From Alcaligenaceae bacterium CGII-47 (GTDB lineage: Bacteria; Pseudomonadota; Gammaproteobacteria; Burkholderiales; Burkholderiaceae_B): DNA of 64,000 nt. Positions 17,870 to 26,908 of the stretch are shown here, in pieces. Position numbers and translations under genes: made by a program. Position 1 is the stretch's first letter; every line of letters starts with the position of its first letter. The notes under the pieces were generated by a model. It saw only the letters and a program-made list of their open reading frames with translations. It was not told the origin of the DNA and ran no database searches. The stretch spans positions 4,985-68,984 of the forward strand of contig JAHTBO010000003.1 in assembly GCA_019166125.1 (NCBI GenBank), in the 5' to 3' direction.

Positions 17870-18961
17870 TCAGCTCTTGGGGAGCTTGCTTGTCACACCC
17901 TCGACAAAGTAGTCCATCGAGTTCAGACCCTTGTCATCCAGAACGCCCTCAGCGAGTTGCACCTTGCCGTTATTGTCCTTAATCGGTGCGGCAAAGGGCT
18001 GCAAGGTACCCGCAGCGATCTCGGCCTGCTTCTCTTTGAGGAAGGCCTTCATCTCATCGCTGACAGCAGGGCCAAAGCCTTCGAGCGCAACCATACCTGC
18101 CTTGAAGCCACCCCAGGTTTGATCGGACTTCCAGGTACCATTAAGCATGTCCTGGGCTTCTTTGGTAAAGTACGGACCCCAGTGATGCGTCACCGCTGCG
18201 AGTTGCGCGTGTGGACCGAACTTGGACATATCGGAATGATAGGCTATGGCGTACTTACCACGTTCCTCGGCTGCCTGCACCGCAGCGGTGGAATCAGTAT
18301 GGTGCGTCACGATATCTGCACCTTGGTCCAGCAGTGCCAACGCGGCATCACGCTCTTTACCCGGATCGAACCAGCTATTAACCCAGATTACACGCACCTC
18401 GGCCTTGGGGTTAGTGCTAAGCATGCCACGCGTAAAGGCATTGATGCCCTGAAGCACCTCGGGGATTGGATATGCGCCCAGATAGCCAACAATATTGGTT
18501 TTGGTCATCTTGCCTGATAGCATGCCAGCCAGATAGCGTGACTCGTAAAACCGCGCATTGGTCGTGGCAACATTGGGTGCGGTCTTGTAGCCCGTGGAGT
18601 GGACAAACTTAACGTCCGGGAACTGCTTGGCAACCTTGATTGTGGGGTTCATATACCCGAACGAGGTCGTAAAAATGAGCTTGTTGCCTTGTTCGGCAAG
18701 GTCGCGGATGACGCGTTCGGCATCAGCGCCTTCAGGTACGTCCTCGACATACTGGGTCTTGATCTTGTCGCCGAGCGCCTGCTCCATTTCGCGGCGACCA
18801 ATGTCTTGTTGCCAAGTCCAACCCGCCTCGCCAATCGGGCTGACATAGACAAAGCCGATCTTAAGGGGTTCGGCCGTGGCCGCTGTCGAGCCTAGCCCCA
18901 AAGCCAGAGCGGATGCCGCAGTTACGGCGGTCAAGGTGTTACGTAGCATAGTTCCCTTCAT
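17870..18961 (-). CDS. BMP-family nucleoside-binding protein of ABC transporter
   Basis: This 363-residue periplasmic binding protein of the Bmp/Med/PnrA family has a signal peptide ending near ATAEP. It shows typical blocks such as GFVYVSPIGEAGWTWQ, GADIVTHHTDSTAAVQAAEE and YAIAYHSDMSKFGP. Family members bind purine nucleosides. It is the last gene of a four-gene operon (ATPase, permease, permease, binding protein), 10 bases after the second permease. GAGG lies 8 bases before ATG 18961. Confidence 0.9.
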   Translation of the reverse strand: MKGTMLRNTLTAVTAASALALGLGSTAATAEPLKIGFVYVSPIGEAGWTWQQDIGRREMEQALGDKIKTQYVEDVPEGADAERVIRDLAEQGNKLIFTTSFGYMNPTIKVAKQFPDVKFVHSTGYKTAPNVATTNARFYESRYLAGMLSGKMTKTNIVGYLGAYPIPEVLQGINAFTRGMLSTNPKAEVRVIWVNSWFDPGKERDAALALLDQGADIVTHHTDSTAAVQAAEERGKYAIAYHSDMSKFGPHAQLAAVTHHWGPYFTKEAQDMLNGTWKSDQTWGGFKAGMVALEGFGPAVSDEMKAFLKEKQAEIAAGTLQPFAAPIKDNNGKVQLAEGVLDDKGLNSMDYFVEGVTSKLPKS

Positions 18962-18971
18962 GGTGGTTTCC

Positions 18972-19889
18972 TCAGGAATTAGGAGTGAAGTTCTTGCCTA
19001 GTGAAGCAGGCATATTGATGCGTATCCAGTTAATATTTTTGGAAATCAGCACCAGTACAAGTATCGTTGCCAAGTACGGCAACATGGATAATAGCTGTGA
19101 AGCAATCGGCACCCCTAGCGCCTGCATATGAAATGTCAGGATAGTGATGCCACCGAAAAGATACGCACCGATCAACACACGCAAAGGCCGCCAGGTTGCA
19201 AAGGGCGTGAGCGCCAGCGCAATCCAGCCGCGCCCCGCCACCATCCCCTCGACCCACATCGGCGTATACACCAAAGACATAAAGGCGCCCGCCAGACCAC
19301 AACATACCCCACCAAACAGTAGCGCCGCCAGTCGGATATGACGCACTTTATAGCCCAAGGCATGCGCCGACTCAGGTGACTCACCCACTGCACGCAGCAC
19401 CAGTCCCGCACGCGTCCGATATAGGAAGTAGCTTAGGGCTGCACACAAACCCAAGGCGCCATATACCATGGGGTGCTGCTGAAATAATGCTGTGCCAATA
19501 AAGGGTATGTCCTCGAGCCATGGGATACCATAGGAAGAGACCTTGATTGTCGCCCCCACATACGGCATGCCTATATACGCAGAGGCCCCCACTCCAAACA
19601 AGGACAGAGCCAGGCCACATGCGACCTGATTGGCGCCCAACCATACCGTTAGCCAGGCGAACACCCCAGCAAGTAGCGCGGACGCGATCGCGCCCACGAT
19701 AAATCCCATGATGATACTGTCTGAATGCACCGCGATGGCAAAACCGACGGCTGCCGCGACCAGCATCATGCCCTCGGAGCCCAGATTGATTACACCCGCC
19801 TTTTCGTTGATCAACAGACCCAGGGCAGCCAGCATGAGCGGGGTACCGGCATTCATCGATGCTGCAATCAGTGGAGCTAAGGCGTCCAT
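18972..19889 (-). CDS. Nucleoside ABC transporter permease (NupQ-like)
   Basis: This 305-residue integral membrane permease of the BPD_transp_2 family begins with LAPLIAASMNAGTPLMLAALG and carries NEKAGVINLGSEGMML, the signature of the BMP/simple-sugar permeases. The start at 19889 has GGAG six bases upstream and overlaps the stop of the preceding permease by one base (TAATG). It pairs with the upstream permease to form the channel. Confidence 0.9.
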   Translation of the reverse strand: MDALAPLIAASMNAGTPLMLAALGLLINEKAGVINLGSEGMMLVAAAVGFAIAVHSDSIIMGFIVGAIASALLAGVFAWLTVWLGANQVACGLALSLFGVGASAYIGMPYVGATIKVSSYGIPWLEDIPFIGTALFQQHPMVYGALGLCAALSYFLYRTRAGLVLRAVGESPESAHALGYKVRHIRLAALLFGGVCCGLAGAFMSLVYTPMWVEGMVAGRGWIALALTPFATWRPLRVLIGAYLFGGITILTFHMQALGVPIASQLLSMLPYLATILVLVLISKNINWIRINMPASLGKNFTPNS

Positions 19890-20965
19890 TATTTTCTCCA
19901 CCGCAGTTGTTTGTAGATCAGGACATCGCACGCCAGAAGGGAAAACAACAATATCCCCTGAAAGATGCCAGTGATCGCACTGGGCATGCCCAGTCGCGTT
20001 TGTGACAACTCGCCTCCGATGTAAAACAAGGCCATAACAAAACTGGCAAAAACCACACCAATAGGATGCAAACGCCCAACAAAGGCCACGATAATCGCTG
20101 CAAATCCGTAACCCGGTGACACTGAAGGCGTGAGCTGCCCAATAGGCCCCATGATTTCACTGGCCCCCGCCACCCCAGCCAAAGCGCCTGAGGTCAGCAT
20201 ACCCGCCCACAGCGCCCTGCGCGAGGAAAACCCGGCGTAGCGCGCTGCCATCGGTGCCAGGCCCCCCACTGTCAGACGAAAGCCCGCGAACATCTTTGAT
20301 AGAAATACCCAAGCCAGCACCGCGACCACACCTGCGATCAATAAGCCCAGGTGTACCCGGGTACCCGGCCAGGTCGGCAGAAGAAAACCATCATCGAATA
20401 AGCGTGATTGGGGAAAACCAAAGCCATCCGGATCGCGCATCACGCCAGTCACCAAATAGCTAAGCAACAGTTCGGCCACATAAACCAACATCAAGGATAC
20501 TAATATCTCGTTGGCGTTATAGCGATCTCTGAGCCAAGCCACGATAGCAGCCCAAAAAGCCCCGCCCAGCGCCCCTGCGAACAGGGCAATCGTAATCATC
20601 CAGGCCCCCCCTCGGGTGCCGTCGTCCAGCTGCAAAATGACAGCGCCTGATACGATAGCGCCAATCACCAATTGACCCTCAGCGCCAATATTGAATATAT
20701 TGGCGCGAAAGCACAGCGCTAAGCCCACAGAGGTCAGCAACAGCGGCGCGACCTTGACGCCGACCTCAGACCAGCCTCGCAGGCTATTGATGGGTTCCAG
20801 GAAAAATACCGCCAAGCCATCGAGTGGCGCCTTGCCAACCGCCATAAACATGACCACCCCGCACAGTGCCGTCAACACGACAGCCAGCAGCGGCGACGCC
20901 CACGCCATCAAGCGCGATGGCTGAGCACGTGGAATCAATTCAAGCACAGGCAACCTCCGCATCAA
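19889..20965 (-). CDS. Nucleoside ABC transporter permease (NupP-like)
   Basis: This 358-residue permease has about nine membrane segments and the family motif FRANIFNIGAEGQLVIGAI. It is the larger of two BPD_transp_2 permeases in this operon. The 5' end overlaps the ATPase gene by 26 bases, which indicates translational coupling. ATG 20962 is an equally good start. Confidence 0.9.
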   Translation of the reverse strand: MMRRLPVLELIPRAQPSRLMAWASPLLAVVLTALCGVVMFMAVGKAPLDGLAVFFLEPINSLRGWSEVGVKVAPLLLTSVGLALCFRANIFNIGAEGQLVIGAIVSGAVILQLDDGTRGGAWMITIALFAGALGGAFWAAIVAWLRDRYNANEILVSLMLVYVAELLLSYLVTGVMRDPDGFGFPQSRLFDDGFLLPTWPGTRVHLGLLIAGVVAVLAWVFLSKMFAGFRLTVGGLAPMAARYAGFSSRRALWAGMLTSGALAGVAGASEIMGPIGQLTPSVSPGYGFAAIIVAFVGRLHPIGVVFASFVMALFYIGGELSQTRLGMPSAITGIFQGILLFSLLACDVLIYKQLRWRK

Positions 20966-22472
20966 TCTGGGCGGATTGTGGCCATAGGCCGCTCATCCAT
21001 TGCCCGATCTGCTCACGGGTCGCCTGTGCGATATCAATAGAGGGCGATGTCCGCCCCTTGGCCATTACGACCAAGCGATCAGATATCTCGAACAACTCGT
21101 CCAACTCCTCTGAGATCAACAAAATTGCACACCCCGCATCGCGCAAGGCAAGCAATTCGCCGCGGATCTGCGCCGCAGCCCCAACATCAACACCCCACGT
21201 CGGCTGCGCAATCAGCAATAGCTTGGGATGGCGTATCACCTCGCGACCAACAATGTATTTTTGGAGATTCCCACCTGACAGACTACCAGCCGGCGCGTGT
21301 GGGCCAGGCGCCTTAACGTGGAAATGCGCGATGATCTGTGTCGCCAGCCTAACCACCGCGCCTTGGCGCACAAATCCCGAACGGACGGTCTCGGGGCCCT
21401 GATGCGAGAGCAGGATATTTTGGGCAAGCGACATCTCTGGCACTGCCCCACGACCCAAACGTTCCTCGGGCACAAATGCCAGGCCCCGAGCGCGTCGCCA
21501 CGCAGCTGGCCGCTGTCCGATCGCCTTGCCGTCCAACAAAGTGCTCTGGGATGCCCCGCGCGTATCCTCGCCCGAGAGCAGGGCCATTAATTCCTGCTGA
21601 CCGTTGCCTGACACCCCGGCAATGCCCAGGATCTCGCCCGATCGGATCGAAAAGGACACATCGTCCAAAGGCGTCGCAAACGGATGGGAGCGCGGCACAG
21701 TCAAGCCACGCACGGTTAAAACCTCATCACCGGGCGTTTGAGCCCGACGCTGGACGGCAGGCAATTCTGCACCGATCATCATGCGCGACAAACTCGCCTC
21801 GGTCTCTTTGCGCGGGTCGCAGACCCCCGTCACACGCCCCGCACGCATCACTGTACAGGAATGACACAGGCTACGGATCTCGTCGAGCTTATGGCTGATA
21901 TACAGAATGCTGCACCCCTCGCTGGCGAGCTGGCGCAAGGTATCGAACAAGCGCAGCACCGCCTGAGGCGTCAGTACCGAGGTCGGTTCATCAAGAATCA
22001 GCAGGCGCGGTTTGCCCAGCAAAGCACGCACGATCTCGACGCGCTGACACTCGCCCACAGAGAGCGTATGCACGTGACGCCTGGGCTCGAGCTCTAGGCC
22101 GTACTGCTCCACCGTCTGTGCGATGCGCGCCTCGAGATCGACCATATTGGTTCCCGCAGGCAGGCCCAGCGCAATGTTCTCTACAACCGTCAAGGTATCG
22201 AACAGAGAAAAATGCTGAAATACCATGCCAATACCCAGAGCACGGGCTGCGGCGGGATTGGCTACCTGCACAGTCTGGCCATCCCATTGCATCGCGCCTG
22301 AGTCGGGTCTAACCACGCCGTAGATAATTTTCATCAACGTTGATTTACCGGCACCATTCTCGCCCAGCACAGCGTGAATTTCGCCTGGCTGCACCGCCAG
22401 ACTGATCTGGTCATTCGCCCGAACGGCGGGATAGGATTTACAGATATTACTTAATGCTAAACGCGGTGGCAT
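20940..22472 (-). CDS. Nucleoside ABC transporter ATPase, two-domain (NupO-like)
   Basis: This is a duplicated ATP-binding protein of 510 residues, as in the sugar/BMP subfamily. The first nucleotide-binding domain has Walker A GENGAGKST, signature LSVGECQRVEI and Walker B LLILDEPTSVL. The second has a degenerate Walker A (GVSGNGQQE), signature LSGGNLQK and a Walker B-like segment LLLIAQPTWGVD. ATG 22472 is chosen, because the longer frame starts with TTG. It is the first gene of the operon, preceded by a leader of about 190 bases with an inverted repeat. Confidence 0.92.
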   Translation of the reverse strand: MPPRLALSNICKSYPAVRANDQISLAVQPGEIHAVLGENGAGKSTLMKIIYGVVRPDSGAMQWDGQTVQVANPAAARALGIGMVFQHFSLFDTLTVVENIALGLPAGTNMVDLEARIAQTVEQYGLELEPRRHVHTLSVGECQRVEIVRALLGKPRLLILDEPTSVLTPQAVLRLFDTLRQLASEGCSILYISHKLDEIRSLCHSCTVMRAGRVTGVCDPRKETEASLSRMMIGAELPAVQRRAQTPGDEVLTVRGLTVPRSHPFATPLDDVSFSIRSGEILGIAGVSGNGQQELMALLSGEDTRGASQSTLLDGKAIGQRPAAWRRARGLAFVPEERLGRGAVPEMSLAQNILLSHQGPETVRSGFVRQGAVVRLATQIIAHFHVKAPGPHAPAGSLSGGNLQKYIVGREVIRHPKLLLIAQPTWGVDVGAAAQIRGELLALRDAGCAILLISEELDELFEISDRLVVMAKGRTSPSIDIAQATREQIGQWMSGLWPQSAQIDAEVACA

Positions 22473-22497
22473 GATCTCATCCAGGTGGATCCCCAAA

Positions 22498-22534
22498 ATA
22501 TCCTCATCAGTGCGAGAAATTTTACCGAGGATAT
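22498..22534 (-). promoter_or_regulatory. Inverted repeat in the leader of the BMP transporter operon
   Basis: ATATCCTC (22498-22505) and GAGGATAT (22527-22534) are perfect 8-base complements separated by 21 bases. They lie 26 bases upstream of the ATPase start codon, inside a 189-base gene-free stretch. In RNA this would form a hairpin near the ribosome-binding region. It could be an operator or part of a structured leader. No known riboswitch class was recognised by eye. Confidence 0.4.
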
Positions 22535-22661
22535 ATGAACCTACCTAAAGGGATTTACCCTACTAGCTACGGTCGGAAACTAAGGCCACGCGCGGGTAAT
22601 CGGTTTTTTAAGCCCACGCATCATTGTGCTCGAATAGGTAATATTAGTGCTAGGTGATAGT

Positions 22662-23297
22662 TTACTTTTCAAGCGCCAGCTTTGCGGCAAACCCCAAGAA
22701 CAGCACACCCGTCAGGCTGCTACCCAGACGCGCCAACCCCGGTCGTCTACGAAAGGCACTCGCCAAGCGCGCGCCGCCAAAGATCAGCACCGATAAGTAG
22801 ATGAGACTGAACGCCTGAAGTATCAGCGCAAGAATAAAAAACGATACAACAGGATGAGCATACGCCGGATCAACAAACTGCACAAAGAACGACAGGAAGA
22901 ACAGGATCGCCTTGGGGTTGAGCAGGCTTAGCAATAAAGCCTTATGAAACCGACTGCCGGATGAACCCACCTCGAGATGATGTGCCTCGGGCTGTTGATG
23001 CCAGGCTGACTGGATCAGGCGAGCCCCAAGATAACAAAGATAAAGTGCCCCCATGACCTTGAGTGCGATAAAAAGCACGGGCAACACGCGCAGCACAGAG
23101 GCTGCGCCGCCCGCCGTAAGTGCCATGAGAATGGAGTCGCCCAGAAACACGCCGCACGCGGCCTGGTAGCCGACGCGCACGCCTCGACTGGCACTCGTTG
23201 CCAATACAAACAAGGAATTCGGCCCAGGCAGGAGGATGATGATCACCGTTCCAACAATATAGGTCCAGATATTGATGATCCCATAGTCACTCAGCAT
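22662..23297 (-). CDS. leuE: LeuE-type amino acid exporter (LysE superfamily)
   Basis: This 211-residue membrane exporter has six hydrophobic segments. Its layout closely follows E. coli LeuE: YGIINIWTYIVGTVIIILLPGPNSLFVL at the start and LLSLLNPKAILFFLSFFVQFVDP in the middle. ATG 23297 has GGAG six bases upstream. It starts 21 bases after the ddh stop on the same strand, so the two are probably cotranscribed. Leucine export is known for LeuE, and the true substrate here could be a ddh-related amino acid. Confidence 0.82.
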   Translation of the reverse strand: MLSDYGIINIWTYIVGTVIIILLPGPNSLFVLATSASRGVRVGYQAACGVFLGDSILMALTAGGAASVLRVLPVLFIALKVMGALYLCYLGARLIQSAWHQQPEAHHLEVGSSGSRFHKALLLSLLNPKAILFFLSFFVQFVDPAYAHPVVSFFILALILQAFSLIYLSVLIFGGARLASAFRRRPGLARLGSSLTGVLFLGFAAKLALEK

Positions 23298-23318
23298 CAC
23301 ACACTCCGCTCGGGGCCC

Positions 23319-24305
23319 TTAGAGGAGTTCCCGGCGCAAGTCGGCAGGGTCCTTGGGCGAGAGCAGGCCTGGCGCCACATCAAATGCAGTGCGCGCGCCC
23401 GACTCGCCACGCCTATGCAGCCGGTATGCCGCCCGGGCATACGCCACCAGCACACTCGAGGTGAATTCCGGATTGCTATCGAGACTAAGCGAGAACTCCA
23501 TCACCTGATGGGTCTGATCACCGGTCAGGCCGCTACGAATGGCAAAGCCACCATGCGGCATGGCAATATGCTCGCGCTGTAATGTATCAAGTGAGATGAA
23601 ATTCACGGTGGTGTCGTAGTCAGCAAAGTAGTTCGGCATCGTGACGATCGCCTCGCGCACGGCATGCTCATCAGCACCATCGGCTAGTACCACATAGCAC
23701 TCACGCGTGTGCTTTTCACGCGTACTTAGTACCGGCTGCTCGCCTGCGCGTACCCGTTGTATCGCTTCAGGCACCGGGAGGGTGTACTGCACCCCTGCCC
23801 GCACACCCGGTACATGGCGCACGGCGTCAGAATGCCCCTGGCTCAGGCCCTTGCCCCAGAACGTGTAGGTCGCCCCCTCAGGCAGAATCGCCTCACCGAG
23901 CAAGCGATTAACGGAGAACAGGCCAGGATCCCATCCAATGGAAATCATGGCGATCTGTCCCGACTGGCGGGCGACGGCATCCATGCTGGCAAAATACTCA
24001 GGCACTTTGGCATGGGTATCAAAGCTGTCCACCGTTGTGAACCAGGCTGCCATCTGCGGCCCCTGGATCGGCAAATCATCGCGTGAGCCGCCACACAGAA
24101 TCATGACATCAATCCGGTCGCGCCAGGCCTGTACCTGATCCAGACTGATTACCGGCACCTGCGTATTATGGCAGGACACCGAGGCCGGGTCGCGGCGCGT
24201 GAAGACGGCAGCCAAGGACATATCGTCAGACTGCGCCAGCGCGCGCTCGACCCCTCGCCCCAGATTGCCGTAACCCACAACCCCTACCCTGATACCTTGA
24301 GCCAT
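23319..24305 (-). CDS. ddh: meso-Diaminopimelate D-dehydrogenase
   Basis: This NADPH-dependent 328-residue enzyme reversibly converts L-tetrahydrodipicolinate plus ammonia to meso-DAP in one step, which is the dehydrogenase branch of lysine and cell-wall biosynthesis. It has an N-terminal Rossmann motif GVVGYGNLGRGVE and the family blocks VDSFDTHAKVPEY, ISIGWDPGLFSVNRLL and GLSQGHSDAVRHVPGV. A LeuE-type exporter lies 21 bases downstream. Ddh has a patchy distribution. Most betaproteobacteria rely on the succinylase route, so this could be an extra or catabolic route. Confidence 0.92.
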   Translation of the reverse strand: MAQGIRVGVVGYGNLGRGVERALAQSDDMSLAAVFTRRDPASVSCHNTQVPVISLDQVQAWRDRIDVMILCGGSRDDLPIQGPQMAAWFTTVDSFDTHAKVPEYFASMDAVARQSGQIAMISIGWDPGLFSVNRLLGEAILPEGATYTFWGKGLSQGHSDAVRHVPGVRAGVQYTLPVPEAIQRVRAGEQPVLSTREKHTRECYVVLADGADEHAVREAIVTMPNYFADYDTTVNFISLDTLQREHIAMPHGGFAIRSGLTGDQTHQVMEFSLSLDSNPEFTSSVLVAYARAAYRLHRRGESGARTAFDVAPGLLSPKDPADLRRELL

Positions 24306-24362
24306 GCTGTCTCCTGTAATGATTTACGCATTTTGTCAAAGCAATATTGTAGCGGTTGATGC

Positions 24363-25931
24363 CTAGGCAGCCATCTCATCGGTCACTGAACTGCGAATCA
24401 GGTAATCAAAGGCACTCAAGGCCGCCTTGGCGCCATCGCCAGCAGCGATGATGATCTGCTTATAGGGGACCGTCGTCGCATCTCCGGCAGCAAACACCCC
24501 CGGCACCGAAGTCTGGCCACGCGCATCCACGACGATTTCTCCGTGCGGGCTCAGCTCGATCACACCCTGAAGCCATTCCGTATTCGGCACCAGCCCGATC
24601 TGAATAAAGATCCCTTCCAGATCGATCTGATGCACCGTGCCGTCCTGGCGATTTTTGTAGCTTAGGCTGGTGACACGTTTGCCATCACCATGGATCTCTG
24701 TGGTCTGCGCCGACACATGAACATCCACATTGGACAAGCTGCGTAATTTACGTTGCAGCACATCGTCCGCACGCAGTTCGTCGCCAAACTCGATCAAGGT
24801 CACATGCCCCACGATACCCGCCAGATCAATCGCCGCCTCCACCCCAGAGTTACCGCCGCCGATTACCGCGACACGCTTGCCCTTGAATAAGGGGCCATCA
24901 CAGTGCGGGCAATAGGCCACGCCACGGTTTCGGTACTCGTCCTCGCCCGGCACATTAATGTGGCGCCAGCGGGCGCCCGTCGAAAGAATCACCGTCTTGG
25001 ACTTAAGCGTGGCGCCATTGGCCAGCTCGATCTGGATGGACTTACCCGGCACCAGTTTGGCGGCGCGCTGCAGGTTCATGATGTCCACCTCATAAGCCTT
25101 GACGTGTTGCTCGAGCGCCACGCTGAATTTTGGTCCTTCAGTCTCTAGTACTGATATATAGTTCTCGATCGCCATGGTATCGAGCACTTGCCCACCAAAG
25201 CGCTCTGCTACGACACCGGTCCGGATGCCCTTGCGCGCCGCGTAGACCGCAGCTGCCGCACCGGCGGGACCCCCGCCGACCACCAGCACATCGAACTCGG
25301 CCTGCGCATTAAGCGCCTCGACCTTGCGGGTATCATCACCCGTGTCCAGCAAGGCCAACAGCTCCTCGACACCCGCACGGCCTTGATGAAATAACTTGCC
25401 ATCCAGGAATACTGCGGGAACCGACAGGATTTCGCGATCCTGGACCTCTTGTTGAAATAATGCGCCATCAATCGCAACATGATGGATCCGCGGATTGATC
25501 ACTGACATGGCATTGAGCGCCTGGACGACATCCGGGCAGTTCTGGCATGACAGCGAGAAATAGGTTTCGAAATAATAGTTGCCCGGTAAATTACGGATTT
25601 GTTCGATCACCGCATCATCGAGCTTGGGCGGATGGCCGCCCACCTGCAGCAAGGCCAGCACCAGAGAAGTGAATTCATGGCCCAAGGGAATACCCGCAAA
25701 ACGCACTGCAATATCACTGCCCGTGCGAGCAATGGCAAATGAAGGCACACGCCCGTCACTGGCCGCGCTGCTCACCAGCGTGATTTTGTCGGATAAGCCT
25801 GCGATCTCTTCGAGAACGATCCGCAGCTCCTGCGCCTTGGCGCTGTCATCCAGCGAAGCGCGCAACTCGATAGCCTGGGTCACCCGTTCGAGATATGTTC
25901 CTAATTGGCCTTTTAGATTTGCATCGAGCAT
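24363..25931 (-). CDS. ahpF: Alkyl hydroperoxide reductase subunit F
   Basis: This NADH-dependent flavoprotein re-reduces AhpC. It has 522 residues, the size of the E. coli enzyme. The N-terminal tandem thioredoxin-fold domain carries CQNC, the FAD-binding [17 protein letters not shown] follows, and the C-terminal redox centre is in [11 protein letters not shown]. The start at 25931 ([17 protein letters not shown]) has AGGTG upstream. It is downstream of ahpC on the same strand with a gap of about 140 bases. Confidence 0.96.
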   Translation of the reverse strand: MLDANLKGQLGTYLERVTQAIELRASLDDSAKAQELRIVLEEIAGLSDKITLVSSAASDGRVPSFAIARTGSDIAVRFAGIPLGHEFTSLVLALLQVGGHPPKLDDAVIEQIRNLPGNYYFETYFSLSCQNCPDVVQALNAMSVINPRIHHVAIDGALFQQEVQDREILSVPAVFLDGKLFHQGRAGVEELLALLDTGDDTRKVEALNAQAEFDVLVVGGGPAGAAAAVYAARKGIRTGVVAERFGGQVLDTMAIENYISVLETEGPKFSVALEQHVKAYEVDIMNLQRAAKLVPGKSIQIELANGATLKSKTVILSTGARWRHINVPGEDEYRNRGVAYCPHCDGPLFKGKRVAVIGGGNSGVEAAIDLAGIVGHVTLIEFGDELRADDVLQRKLRSLSNVDVHVSAQTTEIHGDGKRVTSLSYKNRQDGTVHQIDLEGIFIQIGLVPNTEWLQGVIELSPHGEIVVDARGQTSVPGVFAAGDATTVPYKQIIIAAGDGAKAALSAFDYLIRSSVTDEMAA

Positions 25932-26073
25932 AGTCATCACCTTTTGTGTGCACAAGCGTCTCTGGACCGTACCGAATGGTACTGCCTGGCTTTGCGTCGT
26001 TTGAAGGGAGCGCTCGGCCGCGCCGCGGAGCAAGCGCGGCCGAGCAATGGTGTTGCAGACAAGCCGATCCGGC

Positions 26074-26637
26074 TTAGATCTTGCCGACCAGATCCAGCGA
26101 AGGCGTCAGTGTCTTGGCGCCTTCTTCCCATTTGGCCGGACATACTTCGCCTGGGTGCGCAGCGATATACAAGGCTGCCTTAACCTTGCGCAGCAACTCG
26201 GAGGCATCGCGTCCAATCCCGTTATCATGGATCTCGAGGACCTTGATCAGGCCCTCAGGATTCACCACAAAGGTCCCGCGCAGCGCCAGACCTTCCTCCT
26301 CGATGAGGACATCGAAGTTGCGCGTCAACGCCTGGGTGGGGTCCCCGATCATTGGATAGGTGACCTTGCCAATCGCCTCGGACGTGTCATGCCAGGCTTT
26401 ATGCGCGAAATGCGTATCGGTCGAGACGCTGTATACCTCGACGCCTAGCCTTTGAAATTCAGCATAATGATCGGCCAGATCCTCGAGTTCAGTCGGGCAG
26501 ACGAAGGTGAAGTCGGCTGGGTAAAAAACGAATACAGCCCACTTGCCAGCGACCGTTTCGTCGCTCACCTCGACAAATTTGCCGTTGTGAAAAGCAGTCG
26601 CCTTGAAGGGCTTGATTTTTGTATTGATCAGAGACAT
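26074..26637 (-). CDS. ahpC: Alkyl hydroperoxide reductase subunit C (peroxiredoxin)
   Basis: This typical 2-Cys peroxiredoxin of 187 residues has peroxidatic C47 in FTFVCPTE and the resolving cysteine in GEVCPAKW near residue 166. It reduces hydrogen peroxide and organic hydroperoxides and is recycled by AhpF, encoded downstream. The start at 26637 matches the family. A 19-base perfect palindrome that resembles an OxyR site lies 71 bases upstream. Confidence 0.97.
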   Translation of the reverse strand: MSLINTKIKPFKATAFHNGKFVEVSDETVAGKWAVFVFYPADFTFVCPTELEDLADHYAEFQRLGVEVYSVSTDTHFAHKAWHDTSEAIGKVTYPMIGDPTQALTRNFDVLIEEEGLALRGTFVVNPEGLIKVLEIHDNGIGRDASELLRKVKAALYIAAHPGEVCPAKWEEGAKTLTPSLDLVGKI

Positions 26638-26707
26638 TGAAACTCCTTGTTCAGTGGTTATCAACAGATGACGAAGTCAGTGTAGGCGTTCTCTATCGAT
26701 AAGTAAA

Positions 26708-26726
26708 ATTGATAGTTACTATCAAT
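26708..26726. promoter_or_regulatory. Palindromic operator upstream of ahpC (OxyR-like)
   Basis: ATTGATAGTTACTATCAAT is a perfect 19-base palindrome with a single central base, 71 bases before the ahpC start. Its arms fit the LysR-type T-N11-A layout and the GAT..ATC half-sites expected of OxyR. Peroxide induction through OxyR is inferred, and no oxyR gene is in the window. Confidence 0.5.
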
Positions 26727-26766
26727 CCGATTGTTTTTAACTATAATTAGAAATAATCCTTAAGAT

Positions 26767-26784
26767 ATTTGATATATGTCAAAT
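26767..26784 (+). promoter_or_regulatory. ANR/FNR-like box upstream of aer
   Basis: ATTTGA-TATATG-TCAAAT is a perfect inverted repeat. Within it TTGATatatGTCAA matches the FNR/ANR consensus TTGAT-N4-ATCAA at nine of ten positions. It is centred at 26775.5. A -10-like TATAAA follows at 26802-26807, which puts the site about 40 bases before the expected start, the class II activator position. Confidence 0.55.
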
Positions 26785-26801
26785 GTGCATAATCGAATAT
26801 G

Positions 26802-26807
26802 TATAAA
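26802..26807 (+). promoter_or_regulatory. Putative -10 hexamer for aer
   Basis: TATAAA lies 20 bases after the ANR/FNR-like box, with no clear -35 in place of the box, as expected for an FNR-class activated promoter. The predicted transcript would start near 26814, about 95 bases before the aer ATG. Confidence 0.4.
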
Positions 26808-26908
26808 CTGCATGCAAAACATGGGATACTTGTCAGTACATCGTTAACAAGTTATCGGTTTTAATGATGAAGCGTCTCCTCGTGTAAACACCCCGGAACC
26901 ACTCCGTC

